This document shows, one piece after another, positions 1 to 7,782 of a DNA stretch of 64,000 nt. Origin of the DNA: Butyrivibrio hungatei (GTDB taxonomy: Bacteria; Bacillota; Clostridia; Lachnospirales; Lachnospiraceae). Numbering within the stretch: position 1 is the stretch's first letter; each line of letters starts with the position of its first letter. The translations under genes and the position numbers were made by a program. The DNA is taken from contig NZ_FMUR01000008.1 of NCBI RefSeq assembly GCF_900101605.1, positions 62,001 through 126,000 on the forward strand, given 5' to 3'. The notes under the pieces are model-generated. The model was not told the origin of the DNA. It saw only the letters and a program-made list of their open reading frames with translations, and made no database searches.

Positions 1-472
1 AATAAAGGTCAGCCTCGGACATATCAGAAAGCACATTCAAAGCACACTCCCACACTTCACCGATTGGTGCAAGCAAGGCTCCCTGCTGCTCAGCAATCGC
101 TCTATATCTGCGGTTCATCTCAGCCTGATTTTCCGGCTTCGCCTTCTCCGCCCAAGTCTCAAATAAAATCGGCGTTGTACCGGCTTCTTTACACAGCTTG
201 ATTATCCTGTCCATGCACCTAATCGTATCCTTCTCAGGCGGCATTGGATGCGCCTGTTCTTGAATCACGCAGTAGTCATACCCTCCATGCAGTATATTAA
301 ATCGCACCGCAAAATATTCTTCCTCCAAATGCCACTTAAGCGGCCTCGCAGAATAAGCAAGCATAAACACTTCACACGATTCTCCCGTCGTATCCTCTAT
401 CATACGCCTTGTAAGCTCCGGCATGTCATTCATATATGTGTGGCTGTTGCCGATAAATAAAACTTTCTTCAT
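1..472 (-). CDS. SGNH/GDSL-type hydrolase, cut by the window edge
   Basis: The first 157 codons are visible and the 3' end lies outside the window. The N-terminus reads VLFIGNSHT, the block-I motif in which GNS carries the nucleophilic serine of SGNH hydrolases. Further on GGYDYCVIQEQAH resembles the later block of the same family. The visible part stops at SEADLY, just before the place where the catalytic Asp-x-x-His would be expected. Family members are esterases or acetyl-hydrolases, often acting on carbohydrate esters; the substrate cannot be told here. There is no signal peptide, so it is probably cytoplasmic. GGAGGGAGAAAG precedes the ATG. It lies just downstream of the carbamoyltransferase-like gene on the same strand, with 21 bases between them. 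Confidence 0.8.
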   Translation of the reverse strand, partial: MKKVLFIGNSHTYMNDMPELTRRMIEDTTGESCEVFMLAYSARPLKWHLEEEYFAVRFNILHGGYDYCVIQEQAHPMPPEKDTIRCMDRIIKLCKEAGTTPILFETWAEKAKPENQAEMNRRYRAIAEQQGALLAPIGEVWECALNVLSDMSEADLY

Positions 473-493
473 CTTTCTCCCTCCGCACATATT

Positions 494-1318
494 TTATTTT
501 TTCATGCAAAAAACAATAATAGCCTGCTGCACTCTGAGCAAATTCTTTTTGAATTCGTATCCCACAAAGTACTCCGAATCAATCACATCATCCGAAACCT
601 CTTCGCCTCTGTAAAAAGGAGGGCATGGATTCAGCACCGCTCCTTTGTTTGCGAGATTCATGATTTCTTTTGTGACCTGATAAGATTTAGCGCCGTTAAA
701 CATTTCCTGCGGAAAAGAATCCGTGCACACAATGTCTTTTCCCACAACCGCGGTTCTGAGATCATCGATGCAGTCGGTCTCAGGAATCTGAAACTCATGG
801 GGACAACTCTGCGTCAGAGAAAATCCAAAAGCTTCCGACGCTTCTTTCCATGCACGCCCGATGTTCCCGTCAGCTCCTACGAACAGATACTTGTCGCTTA
901 GATAATCTTTTCTTATCTGCGAAAGCGAATACAAATCCGACATCATCTCGCAAGGGTGATTATCATCCGTCATTGCATTTATCACGGGAATCTCAAGATT
1001 CTCTGCCATTTTTCCAAGCAATGAAATGTCTTTATGCCGCACTATAACTGCATCCGCCCAGTTCTCAAGGTATCCGCAGACATCTCTTATATCTTCTTTT
1101 TTATCCAGGGTACTCGGGTCAAAAAGAATCGTTTGCCCGCCAAGAAGATGAATTCCCTTTTCAAAAGACACTCGCGTTCTGATGCTATTCGCCGGAAAAA
1201 ACATGACAACCGTCTTTCCTGTTAAGAAACCCTCGTACCTATCGATATTATCAGTTATGTCGAATATTTCCTGCAATTCTTCTTTTTTATAATCAGTTAA
1301 CCTTATAAATGAACTCAT
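494..1318 (-). CDS. aspartate/ornithine carbamoyltransferase superfamily protein
   Basis: A 274-residue member of the ATCase/OTCase fold. It has the carbamoyl-phosphate loop SIRTR (residues 45-49, usually STRTR), an HPCE element (121-124, HPCQ in ornithine transcarbamylase) and a C-terminal NPCPPF segment (230-235) where OTCase has HCLP. It is shorter than OTCases (about 310-335 residues), and the variant motifs make the amino substrate uncertain. The family transfers a carbamoyl group from carbamoyl phosphate to an amine. The reading frame extends 23 codons upstream, but GGAG stands a few bases before the ATG at 1318, so that start is chosen. No arginine or pyrimidine gene lies nearby, so a pathway cannot be assigned. 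It could be a carbamoyltransferase of secondary or degradative metabolism. Confidence 0.75.
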   Translation of the reverse strand: MSSFIRLTDYKKEELQEIFDITDNIDRYEGFLTGKTVVMFFPANSIRTRVSFEKGIHLLGGQTILFDPSTLDKKEDIRDVCGYLENWADAVIVRHKDISLLGKMAENLEIPVINAMTDDNHPCEMMSDLYSLSQIRKDYLSDKYLFVGADGNIGRAWKEASEAFGFSLTQSCPHEFQIPETDCIDDLRTAVVGKDIVCTDSFPQEMFNGAKSYQVTKEIMNLANKGAVLNPCPPFYRGEEVSDDVIDSEYFVGYEFKKNLLRVQQAIIVFCMKK

Positions 1319-1397
1319 TTTTTCTCCTACTGCCACTGCGCTCTGATACATATGCGCACCGACTTTAATTATCCCAAACGCATCCAATCCGCTGCGT

Positions 1398-1470
1398 TCA
1401 CGGCTGTCTCAACATTACTCTGTCATTGACAACTTCAAAACCATACTGCGAATAAAGCTTCTGCGCATCA
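1398..1470 (-). pseudogene. tail remnant of a GNAT acetyltransferase
   Basis: Between the methyltransferase stop and the carbamoyltransferase gene the minus strand reads DAQKLYSQYGFEVVNDRV, then MLRQP and a stop. This is the typical last helix and strand of a GNAT acetyltransferase (LYxxYGF). No upstream part of such a gene remains; the frame runs into the 3' end of the ICMT-like gene. It is read as a scar of a deleted gene. Confidence 0.5.
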
Positions 1471-2142
1471 CTAGTACATAAACGGAATAATTCTGTACCT
1501 GACTTTCCGCTTGTACTCTTTATAACCCGAAAGCTCTTTTTCCAGAACCTCTTCTTCGTTCCTGATTCTTTTTACAATTATTGGAATATAACTAAGCATT
1601 ACTATAAATGACGGCAGTGAATTCAGTACCAGCGGCATGCTTAGGAAAAGAAAAAGCGTCGCAAAATACATTGGATGTCGCACGATTCCGTACAATCCGC
1701 TATCCACTACCTTTTGATCTCTCTGAACTTCGATCACTCTTGATAAATATCTGTTTTCTCTGAGGACTTCGCCGAATAATGCATAGGCCAAAAGAAAAAT
1801 CACAATGCCAATATATACTGATATTTCCGGTAGAATTATCCATCCGAAGCGATAATTCAGGCCTGCAAGAATAAACACAAGTAAAAACATGATACCGCTA
1901 AAACCTATCACCTGCTTTTGCTCGCTTTGTGTCTCTTTTGCCCTGAGCCTGCTCTCCAGAAGATCCGGCGCTTTGAAATACATAACAATACCGGCAATAA
2001 GCATCGGAACAAAAAGCATTCCCATAAAAATCCAGCCGTAAAGCCAGCTAAGCGTCCCTGCGGGGATAAATAAAAGAAGTCCTATAAGAATGATTCCTAC
2101 GACAATTTTAGTAATAGCTTCTTTAAGAAGTTCTTTCTTCAT
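1471..2142 (-). CDS. isoprenylcysteine carboxyl methyltransferase (ICMT/PEMT-like) family membrane protein
   Basis: This 223-residue protein has about five hydrophobic segments. The C-terminal half carries GLYGIVRHPMYFATLF, the S-adenosylmethionine and membrane-binding signature of the ICMT/PEMT/NnrU superfamily, and ends in the usual YKEYKRKVRYRIIPF tail. Eukaryotic ICMT methylates prenylated cysteine and PEMT methylates phosphatidylethanolamine; the bacterial homologues are largely uncharacterised, so the substrate is unknown. The protein should sit in the cytoplasmic membrane. GGGAGGG precedes the ATG. MazG ends 14 bases upstream of the start on the same strand, so the two may be cotranscribed. 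Confidence 0.85.
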   Translation of the reverse strand: MKKELLKEAITKIVVGIILIGLLLFIPAGTLSWLYGWIFMGMLFVPMLIAGIVMYFKAPDLLESRLRAKETQSEQKQVIGFSGIMFLLVFILAGLNYRFGWIILPEISVYIGIVIFLLAYALFGEVLRENRYLSRVIEVQRDQKVVDSGLYGIVRHPMYFATLFLFLSMPLVLNSLPSFIVMLSYIPIIVKRIRNEEEVLEKELSGYKEYKRKVRYRIIPFMY

Positions 2143-2156
2143 AGTCCCTCCCGTTT

Positions 2157-2624
2157 TTACGCCTGCGCTCTATCTATAAGCTCATGCGCTTCCTTAAAAG
2201 CCCCCGGAAGATAATCCGCATGCCACTCTTTGCCTTCTTTTTCCTTTCTTTTTATCTCTGCCCATGCGGCGTGGAGTTCTTCCTCAGTCTCAAATTTCAC
2301 ATCGGTAAAAACATGCGGATGCCTGCGCTCCATCTTGTCTGCAACAGTCTTTGCCACATCTTCGAATGTAAAGAGTCCCTCTTCCTCAGCAATCACCGAA
2401 TGAAACATCACCTGAAGCAAAAGATCTCCAAGCTCCTCCTTGAGATTCTCCGCATCGCCCGTCTCTTCAAGTATATTTATCCCGCCAATAACCTCTGCTG
2501 CCTCTTCTATGCATCCCAGCTTAAGACTTGCATGCGTCTGCGCCTTATCCCACGGACAGCCATTCTCGCTTCTGAGCGTCTCTACAATTTGTTTAAGTCT
2601 GTCAATTTGCGATGTATTCTTCAT
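2157..2624 (-). CDS. mazG: MazG-type nucleoside triphosphate pyrophosphohydrolase
   Basis: This 155-residue protein contains one all-alpha MazG domain. It opens with LRSENGCPWDKAQTHASL, continues with the metal-binding EEAAE and EELGD motifs, and has the RRHPHVF segment. MazG hydrolyses NTPs and dNTPs to monophosphates and pyrophosphate and cleans non-canonical nucleotides. Two-domain MazG proteins have about 260 residues, so this is the single-domain form. It is the clearest house-cleaning type among three pyrophosphohydrolase genes in the window (the others lie at 35974 and 46485). The Shine-Dalgarno site is weak. Confidence 0.9.
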   Translation of the reverse strand: MKNTSQIDRLKQIVETLRSENGCPWDKAQTHASLKLGCIEEAAEVIGGINILEETGDAENLKEELGDLLLQVMFHSVIAEEEGLFTFEDVAKTVADKMERRHPHVFTDVKFETEEELHAAWAEIKRKEKEGKEWHADYLPGAFKEAHELIDRAQA

Positions 2625-2809
2625 ATGTTGGGGGAATCTCGCTTTCTGTAATAATGAGGTGAACCTGTAATTTCATAATCTACAATCTTGCAGTAGTTAT
2701 TGTTGAAATCTGAGGCGGCGTAATCCGCCGCGGTAGTACATACTCACCATTATAACAGCAATGCGCTAAATAGTGGCTTTTTTATTTTATTACTCACTTG
2801 AAATAGAAC

Positions 2810-2935
2810 AAAGAGTTGCTTTGCAACTCTTTGCGCGCCGATGCGCGCAAGCTTTAGCTTGCATAATTCATCTGCGCATCGGTCGCATCCATAGCGGAGC
2901 GTTTTTATATCATAGGAAAAGCTATGATATAAAAA
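2810..2935. repeat. cluster of consecutive inverted repeats
   Basis: Seen directly: AAAGAGTTGC/GCAACTCTTT at 2810-2832 with a 3-base loop; CGATGCGC/GCGCATCG at 2839-2881 enclosing GCAAGCT/AGCTTGC at 2847-2862; TTTTTATATCATAG/CTATGATATAAAAA at 2902-2935 with a 6-base loop. All stems are perfect. Such a run is far more structure than a terminator needs. A similar hairpin train occurs at 33403-33600. Confidence 0.8.
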
Positions 2936-2968
2936 AGACTTCCGAAAAAATATCTCTTTTTTCGGAAG
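2931..2968 (-). terminator. intrinsic terminator of the aldo/keto reductase gene
   Basis: CTTCCGAAAAAA (2939-2950) pairs with TTTTTTCGGAAG (2957-2968). On the minus strand the stem is followed by TC and six T. It lies 72 bases after the stop codon at 3040. Confidence 0.75.
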
Positions 2969-3039
2969 CCAAATAATCATTTGTTTTAGAAAATTATCTT
3001 ACAATATCTCTTTATATTTTTCTCCTGCCCACTGTCAAA

Positions 3040-3966
3040 TTACGGCAAAAACTTCCCTGACGCAAGGTACAGTGCATACCAGTCGTGATGTGAAAGCTCT
3101 ACATTCGTGGCATCGCATGCATCCTTGATGTGCGCGGGATTCATAGTGCCGATTATCGCCTGCATCTTGGCAGGATGGCGCAAAATCCAAGCAAGCGCAA
3201 TTGCTGTCTTAGAAACATGCTCTCTGTCCGCAAGCTGCGCAAGAACCTTGTTAAGCTCGGGATAATCAGGATTATCAATGAATGTTCCGCCAAACATTCC
3301 AACCTGAAGCGGTGACCACGCCTGAATCGTAATGTCATTAAGTCTGCAATAATCAAGCGCACTTCCGTCTCTGTTCAAAGACATATCGGTTGACTTGTTA
3401 TTCATGTAAAGCGACTGATCGATAAGCTGCGACTGCTCAAGTGAAAGCTGCACCTGATTGATGACAAGCGGCTGTTTTACATATTTTTTAAGAAGCTCGA
3501 TCTGCATCGGCATAAGATTGCTTACACCAAAACGGCACACCTTGCCTGCTTCTTCAAGCTCGTCAAAAGCCTCCGCAACTTCTTCCGGGTCAAACAATAA
3601 GTCCGGTCTGTGCAAAAGAAGCGTATCAAGATATTCACATTTAAGCCTCTCAAGAATGCCGTCAACACTCGCTATAATATTCTCTTTTGTCCAGTCAAAC
3701 TCAGATCTCTCCGGGCATATACCGCACTTACTCTGGAGAAAGATTTTTTCCCTCTTAATCCCCGTAAGCGGGAAAGCCTGTGCAAACCGTTCCTCTGCTT
3801 CGCCCATCCCATAGCAAGTTGCATGGTCAAAAAAATTGATTCCGCACTCATAGGCTGTTCTTATAATCTCAGCAGCTTCTTTAGCAGAAAGAGACGGCAT
3901 TCTCATGCAGCCCTGTATAATAGCAGATGCGTTCTGCGGTCCGTTCATTATGTCAATATATTTCAT
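3040..3966 (-). CDS. aldo/keto reductase, YdhF type
   Basis: A 308-residue NADPH-dependent aldo/keto reductase. The catalytic tetrad is visible: Asp47 (FDHATCYG), Tyr52, Lys80 (QSKCGI) and His119 (LLLHRPD). C-terminal elements (TAIALAWILRHPAKMQAIIGT) match the cofactor-binding end of the YdhF/YajO group. It reduces carbonyl compounds, with an unknown natural substrate, and is expected in the cytoplasm. AAGGAACACAG precedes the ATG. The gene lies 23 bases downstream of a second, only distantly related aldo/keto reductase on the same strand, so both probably share one transcript. A terminator follows it. Confidence 0.92.
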   Translation of the reverse strand: MKYIDIMNGPQNASAIIQGCMRMPSLSAKEAAEIIRTAYECGINFFDHATCYGMGEAEERFAQAFPLTGIKREKIFLQSKCGICPERSEFDWTKENIIASVDGILERLKCEYLDTLLLHRPDLLFDPEEVAEAFDELEEAGKVCRFGVSNLMPMQIELLKKYVKQPLVINQVQLSLEQSQLIDQSLYMNNKSTDMSLNRDGSALDYCRLNDITIQAWSPLQVGMFGGTFIDNPDYPELNKVLAQLADREHVSKTAIALAWILRHPAKMQAIIGTMNPAHIKDACDATNVELSHHDWYALYLASGKFLP

Positions 3967-3989
3967 CTGTGTTCCTTTCTGTCGCTATA

Positions 3990-4853
3990 TTAGAATGGCG
4001 CTGTGTCAGGGTCTGTCTCGTATCCTACGCAGCCTTTAAGATCGGCGATGCGCTTAACGTCAGCTTCTTCAAGCTCAAAATCAAATACCTTGAAGTTCTC
4101 CTCGATTCTCGAAGGAGTGACAGACTTTGGAAGAGGGAGATATCCCATCTGAAGTCCAAAGCGAATGCAGATCTGAGCGATGCTCTTCCCGTATTTTTCC
4201 GCAAGATCTTTCATCTCGGGAACATCGAAAATCTTACCTGTTCCAAGCGGACTGTATGCTTCAAGAATCATTCCTTTTTCTCTGCAATATGCAACAAGCT
4301 CATCCTGCGTAGCGCCAGGACAAAGCCTGATCTGATTAACCATAGGCTTAATTTTTGCAGTCTTCAAAAGCGCGTCAATGTGGTGTTGTCTGAAATTACT
4401 GATACCGATCGCACGAACTTTTCCCGTCTCGTAAAACTTCTCCATAGCTCTCCAGGTCTCGGCATTTGCCTCCTCCCAATGGTCTCTGAACATAGCCGGA
4501 TTTGGCCAGTGAATAAGAAGCATATCTACATAATCAAGCCCAAGCTTTTTTAATGATTCGTCAAAAGAGCTGACGGTAAGCTCATAGCTATGCTTATCGT
4601 TCCAGATCTTCGTCGTAACAAAGATATCTTCTCTTACAAGGCCATTGTCTATAATTCCCCGTCTGATACCCTTGCCGACGCCTTCTTCATTTCCGTAAAC
4701 CTGCGCCGTATCGATATGACGATACCCCGCATCTATAGCACACTTTACGCTTTCAACAGCAACATCCCCCTCAGGTGTCTGCCACGTTCCGAATCCCAAG
4801 CAAGGAATTCCGACTCCGTTCGAAAGCTTGTAAACATCATTTTGCTTCATCAT
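3990..4853 (-). CDS. aldo/keto reductase, 2,5-diketo-gluconate reductase type (AKR5-like)
   Basis: This 287-residue aldo/keto reductase has Asp48 and Tyr53 in HIDTAQVYGNE, Lys82 in TTKIW and His115 in LLIHWPNP. GISNF, the SPLGTG element and LPKSVTPSRIEEN near the C-terminus form the NADPH site and are typical of the AKR5 branch (2,5-diketo-D-gluconate or methylglyoxal reductases). The precise substrate is not deducible. AGGAGGGC lies upstream of two tandem ATG codons, either of which may be used. It is the first gene of a pair with the YdhF-type reductase. Confidence 0.92.
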   Translation of the reverse strand: MMKQNDVYKLSNGVGIPCLGFGTWQTPEGDVAVESVKCAIDAGYRHIDTAQVYGNEEGVGKGIRRGIIDNGLVREDIFVTTKIWNDKHSYELTVSSFDESLKKLGLDYVDMLLIHWPNPAMFRDHWEEANAETWRAMEKFYETGKVRAIGISNFRQHHIDALLKTAKIKPMVNQIRLCPGATQDELVAYCREKGMILEAYSPLGTGKIFDVPEMKDLAEKYGKSIAQICIRFGLQMGYLPLPKSVTPSRIEENFKVFDFELEEADVKRIADLKGCVGYETDPDTAPF

Positions 4854-4964
4854 ATCTCGCCCTCCTGTGTGTAATGATAAAAACTTTTAATATTGTACCA
4901 TCTCTGTGATATCACCACTTATCATATTCTGCGATGTTAGCTGTTATTTTTTGATGTGAAACGC

Positions 4965-5777
4965 TCACCGTGCTTTTATTATCTCCTCCGCCATACCAAA
5001 AAGCTCATCGGATGTGATATTCTCATCAAATGTCATGATGCAATAATGTACATCAGCCACTTCAAAAACTGCACTTGATACATAAGTAGTCTCGCGTTCA
5101 TCGCTGCCATAACTTATAAAAAAGTGATCGTCTGTTTCTTCGCGCTTAAGTTCTTCTTCGGTCGGAAAAATATCTTTTGACACGGGAAGTCCCAAATACT
5201 CATCATAGTTGTAGTAGACATTTATGCCGTCAACCGTCCGCATCTCATTGGCTCTTAAAGCAACGCCCGGATCATCATCAATGTGACCGTTTACCAAAGC
5301 AGATTCCATATTTACGCTGATCTGAGCCTTATTATCGCATACATACTCAATTCTTAACTCTTTAAATCGTCCTACTGTTCTGTCTTCATCATCCACCGTA
5401 CGGAAATCCTCAACATCCATCGAGTCAAACTTATACCCGTTGCTGAATGTTTCCACCGCAGCAACATCTATTCCCACTCTTTTTTCAAGTCTGGCAAGAC
5501 GTCCGAAGTCAGATGTTTTGGAGAAAAAAGTGTCAGGGCTAAATGAAGTGACAACTCCCGTAGCCTTGCCTACTGCCACTCCGCAGCCTCCGAGAACAGC
5601 CAGGCATGCCGCAGTTACAGCAACAATCTTCTTTACACTCAGTTTTTTCTTCATTCGGACAACGTTCTTCACATTCCCCGCCTCAGTAAGTTTACGGACC
5701 ATATACTCCTTTTGAGATTTTGAAAAACAAAGTTCATTCATTGAATTTTTATAAGATACAATTATATTTTCATTCAT
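4965..5777 (-). CDS. membrane-anchored partner (probable anti-sigma factor) of the ECF sigma factor
   Basis: This 270-residue protein has a cytoplasmic N-terminus of about 45 residues, one membrane segment near 47-70 (KKIVAVTAACLAVLGGCGVAVG) and an outer domain of about 200 residues with no recognised family. The layout is that of the short regulators encoded beside ECF sigma factors in Lachnospiraceae. The frame extends further upstream, but the ATG at 5777 overlaps the sigma gene by eight bases and follows AGGTG, pointing to translational coupling. By analogy it would hold the sigma factor inactive until an envelope signal arrives. No zinc-binding anti-sigma motif is seen, so the role rests on context. 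Confidence 0.65.
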   Translation of the reverse strand: MNENIIVSYKNSMNELCFSKSQKEYMVRKLTEAGNVKNVVRMKKKLSVKKIVAVTAACLAVLGGCGVAVGKATGVVTSFSPDTFFSKTSDFGRLARLEKRVGIDVAAVETFSNGYKFDSMDVEDFRTVDDEDRTVGRFKELRIEYVCDNKAQISVNMESALVNGHIDDDPGVALRANEMRTVDGINVYYNYDEYLGLPVSKDIFPTEEELKREETDDHFFISYGSDERETTYVSSAVFEVADVHYCIMTFDENITSDELFGMAEEIIKAR

Positions 5778-6273
5778 AGATTTCACCTGCCTTTGCACCA
5801 TAAGTACCTTCTGTATCAAGCTTTTTTCTAAGCTCCCGTCGTCCTCTTGATAAATATTGCGAAACAGCAAACTTCGATTTGCCCATGATTTTCGCGATTT
5901 CTTTTACCGAATATCCTTCGTAGTAATAAAGATAGATACTCATTCGATAATTAACAGGCAACTTCTTTATCTCCTCCAAAAGATCTGAATCCGGCGCCTT
6001 CGGAGCTTCTTTTTCCTTGACCGCATCAAGCCCTACCGTTTTCCTTGAATAAGCGCTCCTTCTAAGGTCGTGGCATGCATTTATCGTAGTGCGTATCATC
6101 CATGCTTTTTCATATTCCTTTGTGTCAAAAGATAAATCACCGGAAATAAACTTAAGTAGCACAGTCTGGCATATATCCTCCGCATCAAACGTATGCTGCA
6201 GATAGTTGTAGCTGATTCGAAGGATCATATCCGAATACGTCTCCACCACCCGCCTTACTTCTTTTTCATCCAT
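5770..6273 (-). CDS. ECF (sigma-70 family) RNA polymerase sigma factor
   Basis: A 167-residue extracytoplasmic-function sigma factor. Region 2 is at about 10-75 (YLQHTFDAEDICQTVLLKF, the -10 recognition helix). Region 4 is at about 105-155, with the helix-turn-helix YYYEGYSVKEIAKIMGKSK followed by VSQYLSRGRRELRKKL, which reads the -35 element. An AAGGAG site lies before the ATG. The next gene overlaps its end and encodes a membrane protein that is probably the anti-sigma factor. A second pair of the same design lies at 13465-14644. Confidence 0.93.
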   Translation of the reverse strand: MDEKEVRRVVETYSDMILRISYNYLQHTFDAEDICQTVLLKFISGDLSFDTKEYEKAWMIRTTINACHDLRRSAYSRKTVGLDAVKEKEAPKAPDSDLLEEIKKLPVNYRMSIYLYYYEGYSVKEIAKIMGKSKFAVSQYLSRGRRELRKKLDTEGTYGAKAGEIYE

Positions 6274-6482
6274 GTAAAATGCTCCTTTTCGCAGTATTTT
6301 GTCCTTCTACTTATAAAACGATTCGTAAAGGAAAAAACTGACAGTTGCAAATCATTTTTTATATTTTTTCTTATTTTTAAGCGTAGATCAACAGCCTTCA
6401 CCGGATATACATGTTTTTTCCAAATTGAAAAGCACAGCCCCATTCTCTGAAGCTGCGCTCATACTCTTCTTCCCTAATTATT

Positions 6483-7142
6483 TTAATTCCAATTCGCTAG
6501 AATCTCCAACACATCACTTGGCTCTTTTGCAAAAATATTTGCTCCTATCTCTTCCAGATAAGCCTTGTCTCTAAAGCCCCACAGCACCGAAATGCACGGA
6601 AGACTCGAATTTTTTGCCGTAGCAAAATCAACCTCAGAATCACCGATGTATACCGCTTCTTCAGCGGAGCTTCCAAGTTCATCCATTGCTTTTACGACCA
6701 TATCCGGCGCAGGTTTTCTCTTTATCCCATCCTGCTCTCCGATCGCAACTTCTATTACTTCGGAAAAGAACTTCTGATTCAGCTCTTTTACCGCGGAATC
6801 TATCTTGTTGGAAACTATGGCCATCTTGTAGCCGCGCCTTTTTAGCTCTCTCATAAGCTCGATAATTCCGACGTAAGGCCCCGTCTTATCAAGGCAGTGC
6901 ACATCATAATGCTCTTTGAACACAGGTATCATCTCATCTATCACTTCCTGCGAAGTTCCATCCGGCACCGTAAGCTCGATTGCCCGCCTAATGCCGCTTC
7001 CAAACGCCTGCCTGTACTCATCGAGCGTCCTCTGCGGAAATCCGAATTTCTCCATTGTATAATTCACGGACATCGTCAGATCATCAAGCGTGTTCAGCAC
7101 CGTTCCGTCCATATCAAAAATTACCGTATTTATCTTGCTCAT
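6483..7142 (-). CDS. HAD-superfamily phosphatase (phosphoglycolate phosphatase-like)
   Basis: A 219-residue HAD hydrolase. Motif I is FDMDGTVLNT with Asp10 and Asp12; motif II is the Ser in IVSNK; motif III is Lys in KRKPAPD; motif IV is YIGDSEVDFATA. A helical cap after motif I puts it in the Gph/PgmB group, which removes phosphate from small sugar phosphates. The substrate is unknown. The reading frame continues upstream, but those codons look like the head of an XRE regulator, so the ATG at 7142, which follows AGGAAG, is taken as the start. Confidence 0.88.
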   Translation of the reverse strand: MSKINTVIFDMDGTVLNTLDDLTMSVNYTMEKFGFPQRTLDEYRQAFGSGIRRAIELTVPDGTSQEVIDEMIPVFKEHYDVHCLDKTGPYVGIIELMRELKRRGYKMAIVSNKIDSAVKELNQKFFSEVIEVAIGEQDGIKRKPAPDMVVKAMDELGSSAEEAVYIGDSEVDFATAKNSSLPCISVLWGFRDKAYLEEIGANIFAKEPSDVLEILANWN

Positions 7143-7149
7143 AAAATAA

Positions 7150-7269
7150 CTTCCTTTTGAATTAGTCTTGTCGCTAACTCCAAGCTTATCAGAAAGCTGA
7201 AGCTGTGTCATATTATTTTTTTCGCGCAGTTCCTTGATAACAGCGCCTGTAACATATTTATTTATTCAT
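7150..7269 (-). pseudogene. head remnant of an XRE-family (HTH_3) regulator
   Basis: Upstream of the HAD gene the minus strand reads VIKELREKNNMTQLQLSDKL followed by GVSDKT. This is the helix-turn-helix of an XRE regulator, where SDKTVSKWE would normally follow; here it breaks off at NSKG. A plausible start with GAGG in front stands at 7269. The sequence atgaataaataaatatg there looks like MNKYV with a 4-base duplication that creates a stop. Only about 35 codons of the gene survive. Confidence 0.55.
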
Positions 7270-7782
7270 TCTCTAACCTCCATGTACCGATTGTAAATCT
7301 GCACATAAAGTCCCCACCACCTACGTATCGTAGAGTTGCAGAAACACCCCCGAAATAATTATCAAAAAAACGTATTATCGGTTTTTATCGTAATTTCGTG
7401 CACAAAAGCAATATTTGTGTTCCTTTTTCACACTATTATAGTGAAAAAATACCTATCTTCAGAATAGTTTTCGCATTAACGAAAAAAGATTTACACTGAA
7501 ACATTATTATTTTTCGAATAGATTATTAACCAAATTTCTTTTAGCAAAATTGTACACATTCTACAAAGTTATAAAATACCGTTACATTCTTATGACTATT
7601 TTAGACATGTTTTAAGTAAAATTTTAGTGCAATATGCAATATATTGTTGCACATATTGCAAAAGTTGCTGTAACATTTTTTCATAATTCGAGTCATAATT
7701 AACGATAAAATCGGCAATTTCCACCTATACTATTTCCCCAAAACATGGTATCTTTATATCAATTTGTATGAGGAAAATAAAA
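7270..7782. other. AT-rich gene-free interval between divergent genes
   Basis: About 510 bases, strongly AT-rich, between the XRE remnant and the transglutaminase-like lipoprotein gene. No ORF of note was seen. It contains the inverted repeat at 7628-7660 and presumably the lipoprotein promoter; TATACT occurs in 7720-7735 without a good -35 partner. Confidence 0.5.
7628..7660. promoter_or_regulatory. inverted repeat, possible operator
   Basis: TGCAATATG and CATATTGCA frame an inner palindrome CAATATATTG. The element sits about 125 bases upstream of the lipoprotein start. It has no T-run, so an operator is more likely than a terminator. No regulator can be named. Confidence 0.35.

Larger units (their letters stand above)
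2625..3039. other. gene-free interval packed with hairpins
   Basis: This 415-base stretch has no convincing ORF. The left 120 bases show nothing notable. From 2810 to 2968 five perfect or near-perfect inverted repeats lie almost end to end; they are listed separately. The rightmost is a normal terminator for the aldo/keto reductase gene, and the others have no obvious role. Confidence 0.6.

Noticed and set aside
1319-1387. Upstream extension of the carbamoyltransferase-like gene
   Set aside because: The added residues have no family similarity, and the downstream ATG has a good ribosome site.
2184-2651. A 155-codon plus-strand frame opposite mazG
   Set aside because: It is the antisense of a clear MazG domain and lacks a ribosome site and family features.
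3927-4553. A 208-codon plus-strand frame opposite an aldo/keto reductase
   Set aside because: Antisense shadow; the minus strand holds all family motifs.
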